Assembly: GCA_947624255.1 (NCBI GenBank)
Contig: CANQJO010000006.1
Coordinates: 35,994 to 99,993, forward strand
Direction of reading: 5' to 3'
Origin: an uncultured Ruminococcus sp.
GTDB taxonomy: Bacteria > Bacillota > Clostridia > Oscillospirales > Ruminococcaceae
DNA length: 64,000 nucleotides
In this document: positions 33,074-41,413 of the stretch, in pieces
Position numbering within the stretch: the stretch's first letter is position 1
Layout: every line of letters starts with the position of its first letter
Notes under the pieces: generated by a model
Databases searched by the model: none
Told to the model about the DNA's origin: nothing
Seen by the model: only the letters and a program-made list of their open reading frames with translations
Program-made: the position numbers and the translations under genes

Positions 33074-34234
33074 ATGGACAAAGTTACAGATAATATTATT
33101 TACATCGGTGTGAATGATCGGCAGATCGACCTGTTTGAGGGACTTTACGACGTTCCCAACGGAATTGCTTACAATTCATACGCAATTATTGACGAAAAGA
33201 TCGCTGTTATGGATACTGTCGATGCTGCCTTTACCGGTGAATGGCTCGGCAGACTGAAAGAGGCTCTTGGCGGCAGGACTCCCGATTATCTCATAGTCGA
33301 TCATATGGAGCCTGACCATTCTGCCGGCATACGCAGCTTTCTCAGGGAATATCCCGATGCGGTCGTTGTCGGCAATGCGAAGACATTCAACATTCTTGCT
33401 CAGTTCTATAATGACGCTGATATCAGCGGCAGGACTCTTGAAGTCAAGGACGGTGATACGCTCTCTCTGGGCAGCCGTGAGCTGAAATTCATTTTTGCTC
33501 CCATGGTACACTGGCCGGAGGTAATGTTCACCTATGACAGCAGTGACAAGGTGCTTTTCTCTGCCGATGCTTTCGGAAAATTCGGCGCTCTTGACACTGA
33601 TGAAGACTGGGCTTGCGAGGCACGCAGATACTATTTCGGCATCGTGGGAAAATACGGCGCTCAGGTACAGGCAGTCCTGAAAAAGGTTTCAGCTCTTGAT
33701 ATTTCGGTCATCTGTCCGCTTCACGGACCTGTTCTCAGTGAGGATCTCGGATATTATCTTGATCTTTACAATACATGGTCTTCATACGGAGTTGAATCCG
33801 AGGGCGTTATGATCGCTTATACCTCGGTGTATGGCAACACAAAGGCTGCCGCACAGCTTCTTGCGGATAAGCTGACGGAAAAGGGCTGCCCCAAGGTCGT
33901 TTTCTGCGACCTTGCCCGTGAGGATATGGCTGAGGCTGTGGAGGACGGTTTCCGCTATGGAAAGCTCGTTCTTGCCACGACAACATATAACAACGATATT
34001 TTCCCGTTTATGAAGCAATTCATTGAGAATCTCACCGAGAGAAATTATCAGAACCGTACTATCGGTCTCATAGAAAACGGTACATGGGCACCAACGGCTG
34101 CAAAGGTCATGAAGGGTATGTTTGAGAAGTCAAAAAATATAACATGGCTGGAGAACAGCGTCACTGTAAAATCGTCCATGACTGCCGATAATATGGCTCA
34201 GATAGAGGCTATGGCTGAGGAGCTTATGAAATAA
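33074..34234 (+). CDS. fprA: Flavo-diiron protein (A-type flavoprotein, FprA)
   Basis: 386 aa. It reduces oxygen to water (or nitric oxide to nitrous oxide) and so protects strict anaerobes. The N-terminal metallo-beta-lactamase fold carries a complete diiron site: DHMEPDHSAG (His, Glu, Asp, His), MVHWPE (His), FSADAFGKFG (Asp) and CPLHGPV (His). The C-terminal flavodoxin domain has the FMN loop TSVYGNTKAAA. No rubredoxin or reductase domain is fused. ATG 33074 is preceded by GAGGT; the frame reaches back to 32996 through the promoter. The stop overlaps the next gene by one base. Confidence 0.95.
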   Translation: MDKVTDNIIYIGVNDRQIDLFEGLYDVPNGIAYNSYAIIDEKIAVMDTVDAAFTGEWLGRLKEALGGRTPDYLIVDHMEPDHSAGIRSFLREYPDAVVVGNAKTFNILAQFYNDADISGRTLEVKDGDTLSLGSRELKFIFAPMVHWPEVMFTYDSSDKVLFSADAFGKFGALDTDEDWACEARRYYFGIVGKYGAQVQAVLKKVSALDISVICPLHGPVLSEDLGYYLDLYNTWSSYGVESEGVMIAYTSVYGNTKAAAQLLADKLTEKGCPKVVFCDLAREDMAEAVEDGFRYGKLVLATTTYNNDIFPFMKQFIENLTERNYQNRTIGLIENGTWAPTAAKVMKGMFEKSKNITWLENSVTVKSSMTADNMAQIEAMAEELMK

Positions 34235-34446
34235 TGAAAGTTATCCTGAATCCCGATAGTAAGATCGTGGAACAAGTCAAGGAGGGTCTGCGCCGTAAGG
34301 ACGGCTATTGCCCATGCCGTGTGGCGAGGACTCCGGAGAATAAGTGTATGTGCACGGAGTTTCGTGATCAGATAGCCGATCCGGAATTTGAGGGCTTTTG
34401 TCACTGTATGCTTTACTATAAAAAGTTGGAGGATCAAGATGTCTGA
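34234..34446 (+). CDS. Ferredoxin:thioredoxin reductase catalytic subunit-like protein
   Basis: 70 aa. The Cys pattern is that of FTR beta: CPCR, then CMCTEF, then GFCHCML, which in the enzyme bind a 4Fe-4S cluster next to a redox-active disulfide. It passes single electrons from ferredoxin to thioredoxin. The protein is shorter than plant FTR (about 110 aa) and matches the compact bacterial and archaeal type. It starts on the last base of the flavo-diiron stop and overlaps the thioredoxin gene by 8 bases, so all three are translated together. The variable subunit found in plants is not seen here. Confidence 0.88.
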   Translation: MKVILNPDSKIVEQVKEGLRRKDGYCPCRVARTPENKCMCTEFRDQIADPEFEGFCHCMLYYKKLEDQDV

Positions 34447-34759
34447 AATAATTATCACAAAAGAAAATTTTGACGATGAGGTGCGCAATTACCGCGGACT
34501 GCCGATCCTTCTGGATTTTTGGGCAGGCTGGTGCGGACCGTGTATGATGCTCTCTCCGGTGGTAGAGGAGATCGCTGATGAGCTTGACGGAAAGGTCAAG
34601 GTCGGCAAGGTCAATGTTGACGAGCAGCCGGAGCTTGCTGCCGCATTTCATGTTGAGAGCATACCGCTTCTTGTTGTTGTAAAGGACGGTGCGATCGTAA
34701 AAAGCTCGGTGGGAGCTCGTCCCAAAGAGGATATAATAAAAATGCTGGACATTGAATAA
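34439..34759 (+). CDS. trxA: Thioredoxin
   Basis: 106 aa with the active site FWAGWCGPCMML, cis-Pro in VESIPLLVV and normal length. It is probably reduced by the FTR-like protein encoded just upstream, and not by an NADPH thioredoxin reductase, as none is near. ATG 34439 follows GGAGGATCAAG; the earlier ATG at 34388 lies within the FTR gene. Confidence 0.95.
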   Translation: MSEIIITKENFDDEVRNYRGLPILLDFWAGWCGPCMMLSPVVEEIADELDGKVKVGKVNVDEQPELAAAFHVESIPLLVVVKDGAIVKSSVGARPKEDIIKMLDIE

Positions 34760-34806
34760 AATAAGGTTTCATGGGCATAATACTGTCAGACCATGGAGGA
34801 ATGTTT

Positions 34807-34905
34807 ATGCTCAGTTTTATTTTAGGATCAATGCTTGGCGGAACAGTAGGTGTTTTCGCAATGTGTCTCTGCACGGCTGCGAGCCGGAGTGACAGCGAGG
34901 AGTAG
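34807..34905 (+). CDS. DUF3789-like single-pass mini-protein
   Basis: 32 aa. MLSFILGSMLGGTVGVFAMC then a short charged tail (ASRSDSEE). One Gly-rich membrane helix with conserved GxxxGG and a Met-Cys end matches the small DUF3789 group of Clostridia. GGAGG lies seven bases before the ATG and a strong terminator follows 3 bases after the stop, which supports expression. Function unknown; it may be part of the redox operon by position. Confidence 0.7.
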   Translation: MLSFILGSMLGGTVGVFAMCLCTAASRSDSEE

Positions 34906-34908
34906 AAC

Positions 34909-34950
34909 AATACCGCACAGAGTCATCAGATGGACTTTGTGCGGTATTTT
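34909..34950 (+). terminator. Terminator of the flavo-diiron operon
   Basis: Perfect 11-bp stem AATACCGCACA/TGTGCGGTATT (34909-34919, 34938-34948) ending in TTTT. Confidence 0.88.
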
Positions 34951-35037
34951 CATAATTTGGTCAGAGGCGCAGCACCTTTTTTCCGGTTTGTGATTATTCG
35001 GCTGAAAACCGGCGATAATGGATATGAGGTGATAATC

Positions 35038-35652
35038 TTGAAAAAATATACGACGCTCATATTCACATGGGGATTTATCCTTGCTGTACTTATCTCAAAC
35101 ATCATATCCTTTATCGGTGACGGCAGAAGACTTGATGAACTGCGCAATAGTGTGCTCCGCCTGCATATCCTTGCTGATTCCGACAGCGAACGTGACCAGG
35201 AACTGAAACTCATGGTTCGTGACGAGCTTCTGTCACGCAGCGGAGAGCTTTTTTCCGGAGCTGAAAACCTTCAAGATGCAGAGGCGCTGGCAGAGGAGAA
35301 TCTCGCTCTGATAGAAAATATCGCTGAGGAGACACTTCGCAAAAACGGCTGCAATGACAGTGTGAGAGCCGTCCTTACGAATATGAATTTTGATGAGCGT
35401 GTTTACGGCGATATAACCATGCCTGCCGGGGAGTATCGTGCGCTGAGAGTGGAGATCGGGAGTGCGCAGGGACATAACTGGTGGTGCGTGATGTACCCTC
35501 CGCTGTGTATACCGGCTGCCTGCTTTGTTGAGGACGACAAACAGACAGAGGAGGAGCTTTTCTCAGATGAAGAACGTGATATAATGTATCACCCGAAAAA
35601 ATATCGTGTGAGATTTGCTATATGGGACAAAATCAAATCTATTTTATCATGA
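35038..35652 (+). CDS. spoIIR: Stage II sporulation protein R
   Basis: 204 aa. In spore formers it is made in the forespore and triggers SpoIIGA to process pro-sigma-E in the mother cell. One N-terminal membrane/signal segment (TLIFTWGFILAVLISNIISF), then the hallmark RLHILADSDSERDQELKLMVRD and the C-terminal HNWWCVMYPPLC. It starts with TTG at 35038: GAGGTGAT lies just upstream and homologues begin here; the open frame back to 34930 crosses the previous terminator. It shows that the lineage has or had sporulation ability. Confidence 0.92.
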   Translation: MKKYTTLIFTWGFILAVLISNIISFIGDGRRLDELRNSVLRLHILADSDSERDQELKLMVRDELLSRSGELFSGAENLQDAEALAEENLALIENIAEETLRKNGCNDSVRAVLTNMNFDERVYGDITMPAGEYRALRVEIGSAQGHNWWCVMYPPLCIPAACFVEDDKQTEEELFSDEERDIMYHPKKYRVRFAIWDKIKSILS

Positions 35653-35687
35653 TGTTTTGTGAAAATCTACAAAAACCTTGGATGCTA

Positions 35688-35716
35688 TTGACATCATGAA
35701 ATAAATGGAGTATAAT
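35688..35716 (+). promoter_or_regulatory. Promoter of infC-rpmI-rplT
   Basis: TTGACA (35688-35693), 17-base spacer, TATAAT (35711-35716): a perfect sigma-A consensus. Confidence 0.93.
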
Positions 35717-35723
35717 TATTAGG

Positions 35724-35940
35724 AAAACAAAGCAGGACTATGCGTTCTCACCGTCAGGCTGAGCTTAAACGGTCAATATCGGAGCTGTCACCAATAGGGG
35801 ACAGGTGCGTTATGTGTGAGTGCGGGTCGTTTCTGCACTCATTTTTGTTTCATTGTACCGAATTTTGCCGCAAAACAGACTCACGGGTATCGGCGGCTGC
35901 AAGAGAGTCGGTATATCAAATTAAACGGAGGTGCTTGACT
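35724..35940 (+). promoter_or_regulatory. infC leader with attenuator (L20-leader type)
   Basis: About 215 bases without a convincing gene. It includes CTGTC/GACAG (35785-35805 region) and a terminator hairpin TGAGTGC/GCACTCA (35817-35823, 35835-35841) followed by TTTTT. In B. subtilis L20 binds such a leader and promotes early termination; the same autoregulation is inferred. Confidence 0.7.
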
Positions 35941-36459
35941 ATTAGCAAACAGGAACTGCAGATCAACGAAGAGATAAGAGACAAGGAGGTTCTCGTAATC
36001 GACGCTGACGGAAAAAAGCTCGGTGTATTATCAGCTAAAGAGGCTCAGCAGATAGCCTATGACAAGGAGCTTGACCTTGTTAAGATAGCTCCGCAGGCAA
36101 CGCCGCCCGTATGCCGTATAATGGACTACGGAAAGTATTGCTTCGAGCAGGCTAAGCGTGAAAAGGAAGCCAGAAAAAACCAGAAGATCGTTTCTATCAA
36201 GGAGATCAGAATGTTCTCAACGATAGATACTCACGATTTTGAAACAAAGGTCAATCAGGCTGTTAAATTTTTGCAGAGCGGCGATAAGCTCAAAGTCTCA
36301 GTGAGATTCAGAAAAAGAGCCATCGCACATCCGCAGCTTGGCGAGGAGCTGCTTGAAAGATTCAAAAAGGCAGTTTCAGAGGTCGGCACTGTGGAAAAGG
36401 CAGCTAAAATGGAGGGACGCAGCATCGTCATGTTCGTAGCTCCCAAGACTGCCAAGTAA
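35941..36459 (+). CDS. infC: Translation initiation factor IF-3 (ATT start)
   Basis: 172 aa. It binds the 30S subunit and checks the start codon. The protein begins [21 protein letters not shown], as in homologues, and ends with the IF3 C-domain. No ATG fits: GGAGG lies nine bases before ATT 35941, the rare start typical of infC, which lets IF-3 limit its own translation. An in-frame TTG at 35935 is only three bases from the ribosome site. The open frame back to 35740 runs through the attenuator. L35 and L20 follow. Confidence 0.94.
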   Translation: MSKQELQINEEIRDKEVLVIDADGKKLGVLSAKEAQQIAYDKELDLVKIAPQATPPVCRIMDYGKYCFEQAKREKEARKNQKIVSIKEIRMFSTIDTHDFETKVNQAVKFLQSGDKLKVSVRFRKRAIAHPQLGEELLERFKKAVSEVGTVEKAAKMEGRSIVMFVAPKTAK

Positions 36460-36473
36460 GGAGGATAATAGCA

Positions 36474-36677
36474 ATGGCAAAGGTAAAGGTAAAAACTCAT
36501 TCCGGCGCAAAGAAGCGTTTTAAGATCACAGGAAACGGCAAGGTGAAATATCAGCACACCAACAAGAGACACAGACTCACCCAGAAGGACACTAAGCGCA
36601 AGAGGATTGCACGCAACGCAGGTGTTGCAGATCACGCAAACGCTCCTACTATCAAGAAGCTCGTTCCTTATATGTGA
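36474..36677 (+). CDS. rpmI: 50S ribosomal protein L35
   Basis: 67 aa, full length, with [22 protein letters not shown] and the basic [13 protein letters not shown] stretch. AAGGAGG precedes the ATG; 14 bases after infC. Confidence 0.98.
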   Translation: MAKVKVKTHSGAKKRFKITGNGKVKYQHTNKRHRLTQKDTKRKRIARNAGVADHANAPTIKKLVPYM

Positions 36678-36759
36678 GACTCTGTCTGTGCAGAGAACCA
36701 AAAAATTTTACGTGACAGCATAAGACTGTCATGATACTGGATTTCGGAGGTATAATAAT

Positions 36760-37113
36760 ATGGCACGTGTTAAGGGTGCAATGATGACTCGCAAGAGAAG
36801 AAATAAAACTCTCAAGCTGGCAAAAGGATATTTCGGTGCAAAGAGCAAGCACTTCAAGATGGCTAAACAGGCTGTCATGAAGTCCGGCAACTATGCTTAT
36901 GTCGGAAGAAAGCAGAGAAAGAGACAGTTCAGACAGCTCTGGATCACAAGAATTTCCGCAGCAGCTAAGCTCAACGGAATGAACTACTCAACATTCATGA
37001 ACGGCTGCAAAAAGGCAGGCATCTCGCTGAACAGGAAGATGCTCTCAGAGATCGCAATAAACGATGCTGCCGGATTTACTGCAATTGCGGAAAAAGCTAA
37101 GGCTGCACTCTGA
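36760..37113 (+). CDS. rplT: 50S ribosomal protein L20
   Basis: 117 aa, full length: [34 protein letters not shown] start and [13 protein letters not shown] end. It assembles early on 23S rRNA and represses this operon through the leader. A small hairpin (TGACAG/CTGTCA) lies in the gap before it. Confidence 0.98.
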   Translation: MARVKGAMMTRKRRNKTLKLAKGYFGAKSKHFKMAKQAVMKSGNYAYVGRKQRKRQFRQLWITRISAAAKLNGMNYSTFMNGCKKAGISLNRKMLSEIAINDAAGFTAIAEKAKAAL

Positions 37114-37162
37114 TAATTTATTGTCCGCAGAAAGAATCGCTTTTCTGTGACGGACACATCAT

Positions 37163-37197
37163 AAGAACCTGTCTGCACAGAATGCGGGCAGGTTCTT
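37163..37197 (+). terminator. Possible terminator after rplT
   Basis: AAGAACCTG/CAGGTTCTT (37163-37171, 37189-37197) without a T-run; it may only partly stop transcription. Confidence 0.45.
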
Positions 37198-37228
37198 GTG
37201 CATACCTTGTACGGAGGTGCTACCGTCG

Positions 37229-38008
37229 TTGGAAAACATCATAATATCAAAGGATAATCCTGTTCTCAAGCTGTATCGAAGGCTTTCCTCCTCAAAAAAA
37301 GAGCGAGCCCGGTACGGCTTATTCGTGTTGGAAGGATTCCGCATAGTACGGGACGCTGTCAGGGAGAATGCGGCGCTACACAGCCTTATACTCACCGAAC
37401 AGGCTGCCGGAAGGTTCAGTGAACTGACCGAGGATCACCGGGGAGATGCAAGAAGAATAATTATCTCCGATGAGCTTGGCAGGAGGATATCCTCTACACA
37501 GACTCCGCAGGGCGTATTTGCGATATGTCATATCCCCCGTGACAGAACGGTCATATTCGGGGATAACGGGCGGTATATAGCTCTTTGCGGCTTGCAGGAT
37601 CCCGGAAATCTGGGAATGATAATCCGTACTGCCGATGCCCTCGGCATAGACGGTGCGCTGCTTTGCGGCTGCTGCGATCTGTACAGTCCGAAAACGATAC
37701 GCTCTACGATGGGCTCGGTATTCAGAATGAGGATCTCACTCACAGACAGTGAAGAAGATCTTTTCGGACTTTTAAGCAGCAACGGTGTCGAGACATCTGC
37801 CGCCGTTATCGACAAGGACGCTGAGGAGATCTCTTCATGCGGCTTTTCCGGCAGACAGGCTGTACTTATAGGCAATGAGGGCAGCGGACTCTCATCTGAA
37901 ACGGCTGCACGGTGTACGAGGCGTGTAACGATACCTATGAACGGTACGATAGACTCCCTCAATGCGGCAATGGCAGCAGGTATCCTTATGTGGGAGCTTC
38001 GGAAGTAA
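37229..38008 (+). CDS. TrmH/SpoU-family RNA 2'-O-methyltransferase
   Basis: 259 aa. The N-terminal RNA-binding domain (KDNPVLKLYRRLSSSKKERARYGLFVLEG) is followed by a knotted SPOUT methyltransferase domain with the SAM motifs GLQDPGNLGMIIRTADA, IGNEGSGLS and IPMNGTIDSLNAA. The family methylates ribose in 23S rRNA or tRNA; the target is not readable. It starts with TTG 37229, with GGAGGTG nine bases before; an upstream ATG at 37196 lies before that ribosome site. It is often placed near infC-rplT or pheS; dprA follows. Confidence 0.9.
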   Translation: MENIIISKDNPVLKLYRRLSSSKKERARYGLFVLEGFRIVRDAVRENAALHSLILTEQAAGRFSELTEDHRGDARRIIISDELGRRISSTQTPQGVFAICHIPRDRTVIFGDNGRYIALCGLQDPGNLGMIIRTADALGIDGALLCGCCDLYSPKTIRSTMGSVFRMRISLTDSEEDLFGLLSSNGVETSAAVIDKDAEEISSCGFSGRQAVLIGNEGSGLSSETAARCTRRVTIPMNGTIDSLNAAMAAGILMWELRK

Positions 38009-38035
38009 ACCTACTCGTGAAGGGAGCTGATTATT

Positions 38036-39325
38036 CTGGACGATACAAAATACTGGCTGTGGCTTTCTATGATCTTCGGTACGGGAAGTCAGCGTATCCG
38101 GGAGGCTATGAATTTCTGGGAAACGCCCCGTGATGCATATTATTCACTGCGCAATGATTACAGTCTCATAAAACTTGACGAAAAGGAAAGAGAAAAAATA
38201 GCCTCTACAGATCTGGATCAGGCTCAGAAATATATTGACAGATGCGAAAAAATGGGCATAGGTGTAATATGCTGTGACAGCAATGAGTATCCTGTACTGC
38301 TGAAGCATATTTACGATCCGCCTGCCGTACTTTATTACAAGGGAGATATATCCTGTCTGAAAAGCAGAAAAAAGGTCACGGCTGTCGGAACAAGAAAGGC
38401 TTCCGATTACGGACTGAGGTCTGCTCATACCATATGCCGTGAGCTTGCCGAGAACGGTGTTGTTATCGTGAGCGGATTTGCTCTGGGAACTGACATCACT
38501 GCCCATATGGCGGCGGCTGAAGCGGGATTTCCGACAATATGCGTTCTCGGCTGTGGTGTGGACGTTGACTACCCAAGGGGAAATTTCGGATTCAGAGACA
38601 GGATCATATCAAACGGAGGGCTGTTCATTTCAGAATATCCTCCGGGAACAGAACCTCACGGATATAATTTTCCAAAGAGAAACAGGATACTTTCGGCGTT
38701 GTCACAGGCTGTTATAGTGTTTGAAGCTTCAATAAGGAGCGGCTCGCTCGTAACAGCATCTATTGCGGCGGAGCAGGGCAGAGAGGTGTTCTGTCTGCCG
38801 CCTGCCGATATCTTTGGCGACCGTTTCTCAGGGAATGTAAGACTTCTCAGCGAGGGCGCAATACCGCTTTTGGGCAGCCGTGATGTTCTTGCGGAGATCA
38901 ACCGTCAGAGCAGCATGGAGCTGTATGATATAAGATCGTCTGACGGCTTATGGTATCCGTCTGAGAGGGCAGCTTTTGCTTCCGGCAAGAGAAGTGCTAA
39001 GAAAAAGAAAAGCCGTGAGGTCAAGCCGCCGGAAAAAAAGGATCTGTATGAAAATAATATCAGTGAGACGGAAAAAGCTGCTGAAAATAATGAAACTCCG
39101 GCGAAAAAGGCATTCACGTTGCCTGACGGACTGAGTGATAAACAGAAAAGCATAGCTGAAATGCTCAAAGACTGTGAGCTCCACGCAGATGTGCTCTCAC
39201 AAAGATTGGAGCTCGACGCCGGTGAGCTTATGACAGAACTCACAGAGCTGGAAATGCTTGGCGTTGTCAGGGCGCTTCCGGGAAAAATATACACGCTGTA
39301 CGATAATCAGACAGTAAGGGGATAG
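38036..39325 (+). CDS. dprA: DNA processing protein DprA (non-canonical start)
   Basis: About 430 aa. It loads RecA on incoming single-stranded DNA in transformation. A SAM-like head (YWLWLSMIFGTGSQRI) precedes the Rossmann-like DprA fold (AVGTRKASDYGLRSAH, VSGFALGTDITAH, FPKRNRILSALSQAVIVFEA) and, after a Lys/Glu-rich linker, a winged-helix tail. The conserved head begins upstream of the first ATG (38069). Between the in-frame TGA at 38018 and that ATG there is no ATG, GTG or TTG; only ATT (38033) or CTG (38036) stand at a proper distance from AAGGGAG. If neither is used, the protein lacks about 11 head residues. Confidence 0.85.
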   Translation: MDDTKYWLWLSMIFGTGSQRIREAMNFWETPRDAYYSLRNDYSLIKLDEKEREKIASTDLDQAQKYIDRCEKMGIGVICCDSNEYPVLLKHIYDPPAVLYYKGDISCLKSRKKVTAVGTRKASDYGLRSAHTICRELAENGVVIVSGFALGTDITAHMAAAEAGFPTICVLGCGVDVDYPRGNFGFRDRIISNGGLFISEYPPGTEPHGYNFPKRNRILSALSQAVIVFEASIRSGSLVTASIAAEQGREVFCLPPADIFGDRFSGNVRLLSEGAIPLLGSRDVLAEINRQSSMELYDIRSSDGLWYPSERAAFASGKRSAKKKKSREVKPPEKKDLYENNISETEKAAENNETPAKKAFTLPDGLSDKQKSIAEMLKDCELHADVLSQRLELDAGELMTELTELEMLGVVRALPGKIYTLYDNQTVRG

Positions 39326-39331
39326 TTGTAA

Positions 39332-41413
39332 ATGTCAGATCTGGTAATAGTTGAATCGCCTGCAAAGGCTAAAACGATACAGAAATATCTCGGTCCGGGA
39401 TATGAAGTGATCGCCTCTATGGGACATATAAGAGATCTTCCAAAATCAAAAATGGGAGTTGATACTGAGCACGATTTTCAGCCTCAGTATACGGATATGA
39501 AAGGCAAGGAGGACGTTATCAAGGAGCTTAAAAGGCGTGCAAAAAAATGCGACAAGGTCTATCTTGCTACCGACCCCGACCGTGAGGGAGAGGCTATATC
39601 ATGGCATATCGCACAGATGCTGAAGCTCAATATGGAGGAAAATAACCGTGTCGCATTCAACGAGATCACAAAAACAGGCGTAAAGAACGGTATGAATAAT
39701 CCGCATAAAATAGACGTTGATCTTGTCAATGCACAGCAGGCAAGGAGAATACTCGACCGCCTTGTCGGATATGAGCTGAGCCCGTTCCTGTGGAAAAAGG
39801 TCAAGAGAGGACTTTCTGCCGGAAGAGTGCAGTCTGTGGCAGTACGTCTTGTGGTGGACAGGGAAAACGAGATACGCAGCTTTGTTCCGAAGGAGTATTG
39901 GTCGATAGATGCGAAATTCACCGCTCCCGATTCACGAAAAGTCTTTGATGCGTCGCTTGTCTCCGTTGACGGCGAAAAACCGGAGATACCGGGAAAAGCC
40001 GAGGCTGACGGACTTCTAAAACGTTTGGAGAACGCACAGTACACGGTAAAAAGCGTCAAGAAGCGTGTTACAAACAAGCAGCCCGCACCTCCGTTCATAA
40101 CCTCCACATTGCAGCAGGAGGCTTCAAAGCGGCTGGGATTCACTGCCAAGCGGACGATGAAAGCTGCGCAGGAGCTTTACGAGGGCGTTGATGTTTCGGG
40201 TGTGGGAGCGGTTGGTCTTATTACCTATATGAGGACTGACAGCCTGAGAATTTCAGATGAGGCGAAAAGAGCTGCTGCGGAGTATATAGAGACTGTCTAC
40301 GGCAAAGAATATCTGCCGCCCAAGCCGAGAGTATTCAAGACGAAAAGCAATGCACAGGACGCTCATGAGGCGATACGTCCCTCAACGCCCGATCTCACTC
40401 CGGAGCGTGTAAGATCAAGTCTCAGCTCCGATCAGTACAAGCTTTATAAGCTGATATGGGAGCGGTTTATCGCCAGTCAGATGGCGAATGCTCTTCTTGA
40501 TACCGTCTCCGCCGAAATAGAGGCGAACGGCTGCATTTTCAGGGCATCGGGATATTCGGTGAAATTCCCCGGATTCATGACGCTGTATGTTGAGTCCTCC
40601 GACCCCTCTGATGAGAATAAAAAAATGCTCCCGGAGCTTACCGAGGGAAGTACGGTGAAACTGAGATCAATTGCCGGAAATCAGCATTTCACCCAGCCTC
40701 CTGCACGATATACCGAGGCATCTCTCATAAAGGCAATGGAGGAAAACGGCATAGGAAGACCAAGCACGTATGCCCCCACTATAACGACCATAACCTCACG
40801 CCACTATGTGGAGCATGAGGGAAAATCTCTCAAGCCGACAAGTTTGGGCGAGGTCATCACCGAGCTTATGAAAGATCACTTCAATAAGATCGTCGATGCC
40901 AAATTTACGGCGGAAATGGAGAACGATCTCGATGAGGTGGAGCACGGCAGCAAGGACTGGGTGAGCACTCTCCGTGAGTTTTATGACGATTTTTCAGAGA
41001 CGCTCCGCAATGCTGAGGAGGCTATGGACGGCAAGCGTGTGAAAGTTCCCGATGAGGAGACTGACGTTGTGTGTGAGCTCTGCGGCAGGAAAATGGTGAT
41101 AAAGTTCGGCGAGTACGGAAAATTTCTTGCCTGTCCGGGATTTCCCGAATGCAGGAATACGAAGAAGATAGTTACCGAAACAGATGGAAACTGCCCGTTG
41201 TGCGGCAAAAAAATGCTGCTGAAAAAATCAAAGAGAGGCAGGAGTTTTTACGGCTGCGAGGGATATCCCGAGTGCAGCTTTATGACGTGGAACGTTCCCA
41301 CGGCAGAGATATGCCCTCAGTGCGGAAAATCGCTCTTTATGAAAGGCGGAAAATCAGGTAAGCTCATCTGTGAGAACAAGGACTGCGGTTACGAAAGAGA
41401 GCTGAAAAAATGA
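39332..41413 (+). CDS. topA: DNA topoisomerase I
   Basis: 693 aa. It relaxes negative supercoils. TOPRIM domain at the N-terminus (VIVESPAKAKTIQKYLG; DPDREGEAISWH), the catalytic Tyr in LITYMRTDSLR, and three four-Cys zinc ribbons at the C-terminus (CELCG...CPGFPEC, CPLCG...CEGYPEC, CPQCG...CENKDC). dprA-topA-trmFO is a common Firmicute order. Ends four bases inside trmFO. Confidence 0.97.
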   Translation: MSDLVIVESPAKAKTIQKYLGPGYEVIASMGHIRDLPKSKMGVDTEHDFQPQYTDMKGKEDVIKELKRRAKKCDKVYLATDPDREGEAISWHIAQMLKLNMEENNRVAFNEITKTGVKNGMNNPHKIDVDLVNAQQARRILDRLVGYELSPFLWKKVKRGLSAGRVQSVAVRLVVDRENEIRSFVPKEYWSIDAKFTAPDSRKVFDASLVSVDGEKPEIPGKAEADGLLKRLENAQYTVKSVKKRVTNKQPAPPFITSTLQQEASKRLGFTAKRTMKAAQELYEGVDVSGVGAVGLITYMRTDSLRISDEAKRAAAEYIETVYGKEYLPPKPRVFKTKSNAQDAHEAIRPSTPDLTPERVRSSLSSDQYKLYKLIWERFIASQMANALLDTVSAEIEANGCIFRASGYSVKFPGFMTLYVESSDPSDENKKMLPELTEGSTVKLRSIAGNQHFTQPPARYTEASLIKAMEENGIGRPSTYAPTITTITSRHYVEHEGKSLKPTSLGEVITELMKDHFNKIVDAKFTAEMENDLDEVEHGSKDWVSTLREFYDDFSETLRNAEEAMDGKRVKVPDEETDVVCELCGRKMVIKFGEYGKFLACPGFPECRNTKKIVTETDGNCPLCGKKMLLKKSKRGRSFYGCEGYPECSFMTWNVPTAEICPQCGKSLFMKGGKSGKLICENKDCGYERELKK

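Noticed and set aside
35011..35019. GGCGATAAT as a sigma-F/G -10 for spoIIR
   Set aside because: It fits the -10 pattern, but no GTATA-like -35 is at the right distance and the start would lie almost on the ribosome site.
38018..38133. GTG at 38017 as dprA start
   Set aside because: It has a good position but is in the wrong frame; the dprA frame has a TGA at 38018-38020.
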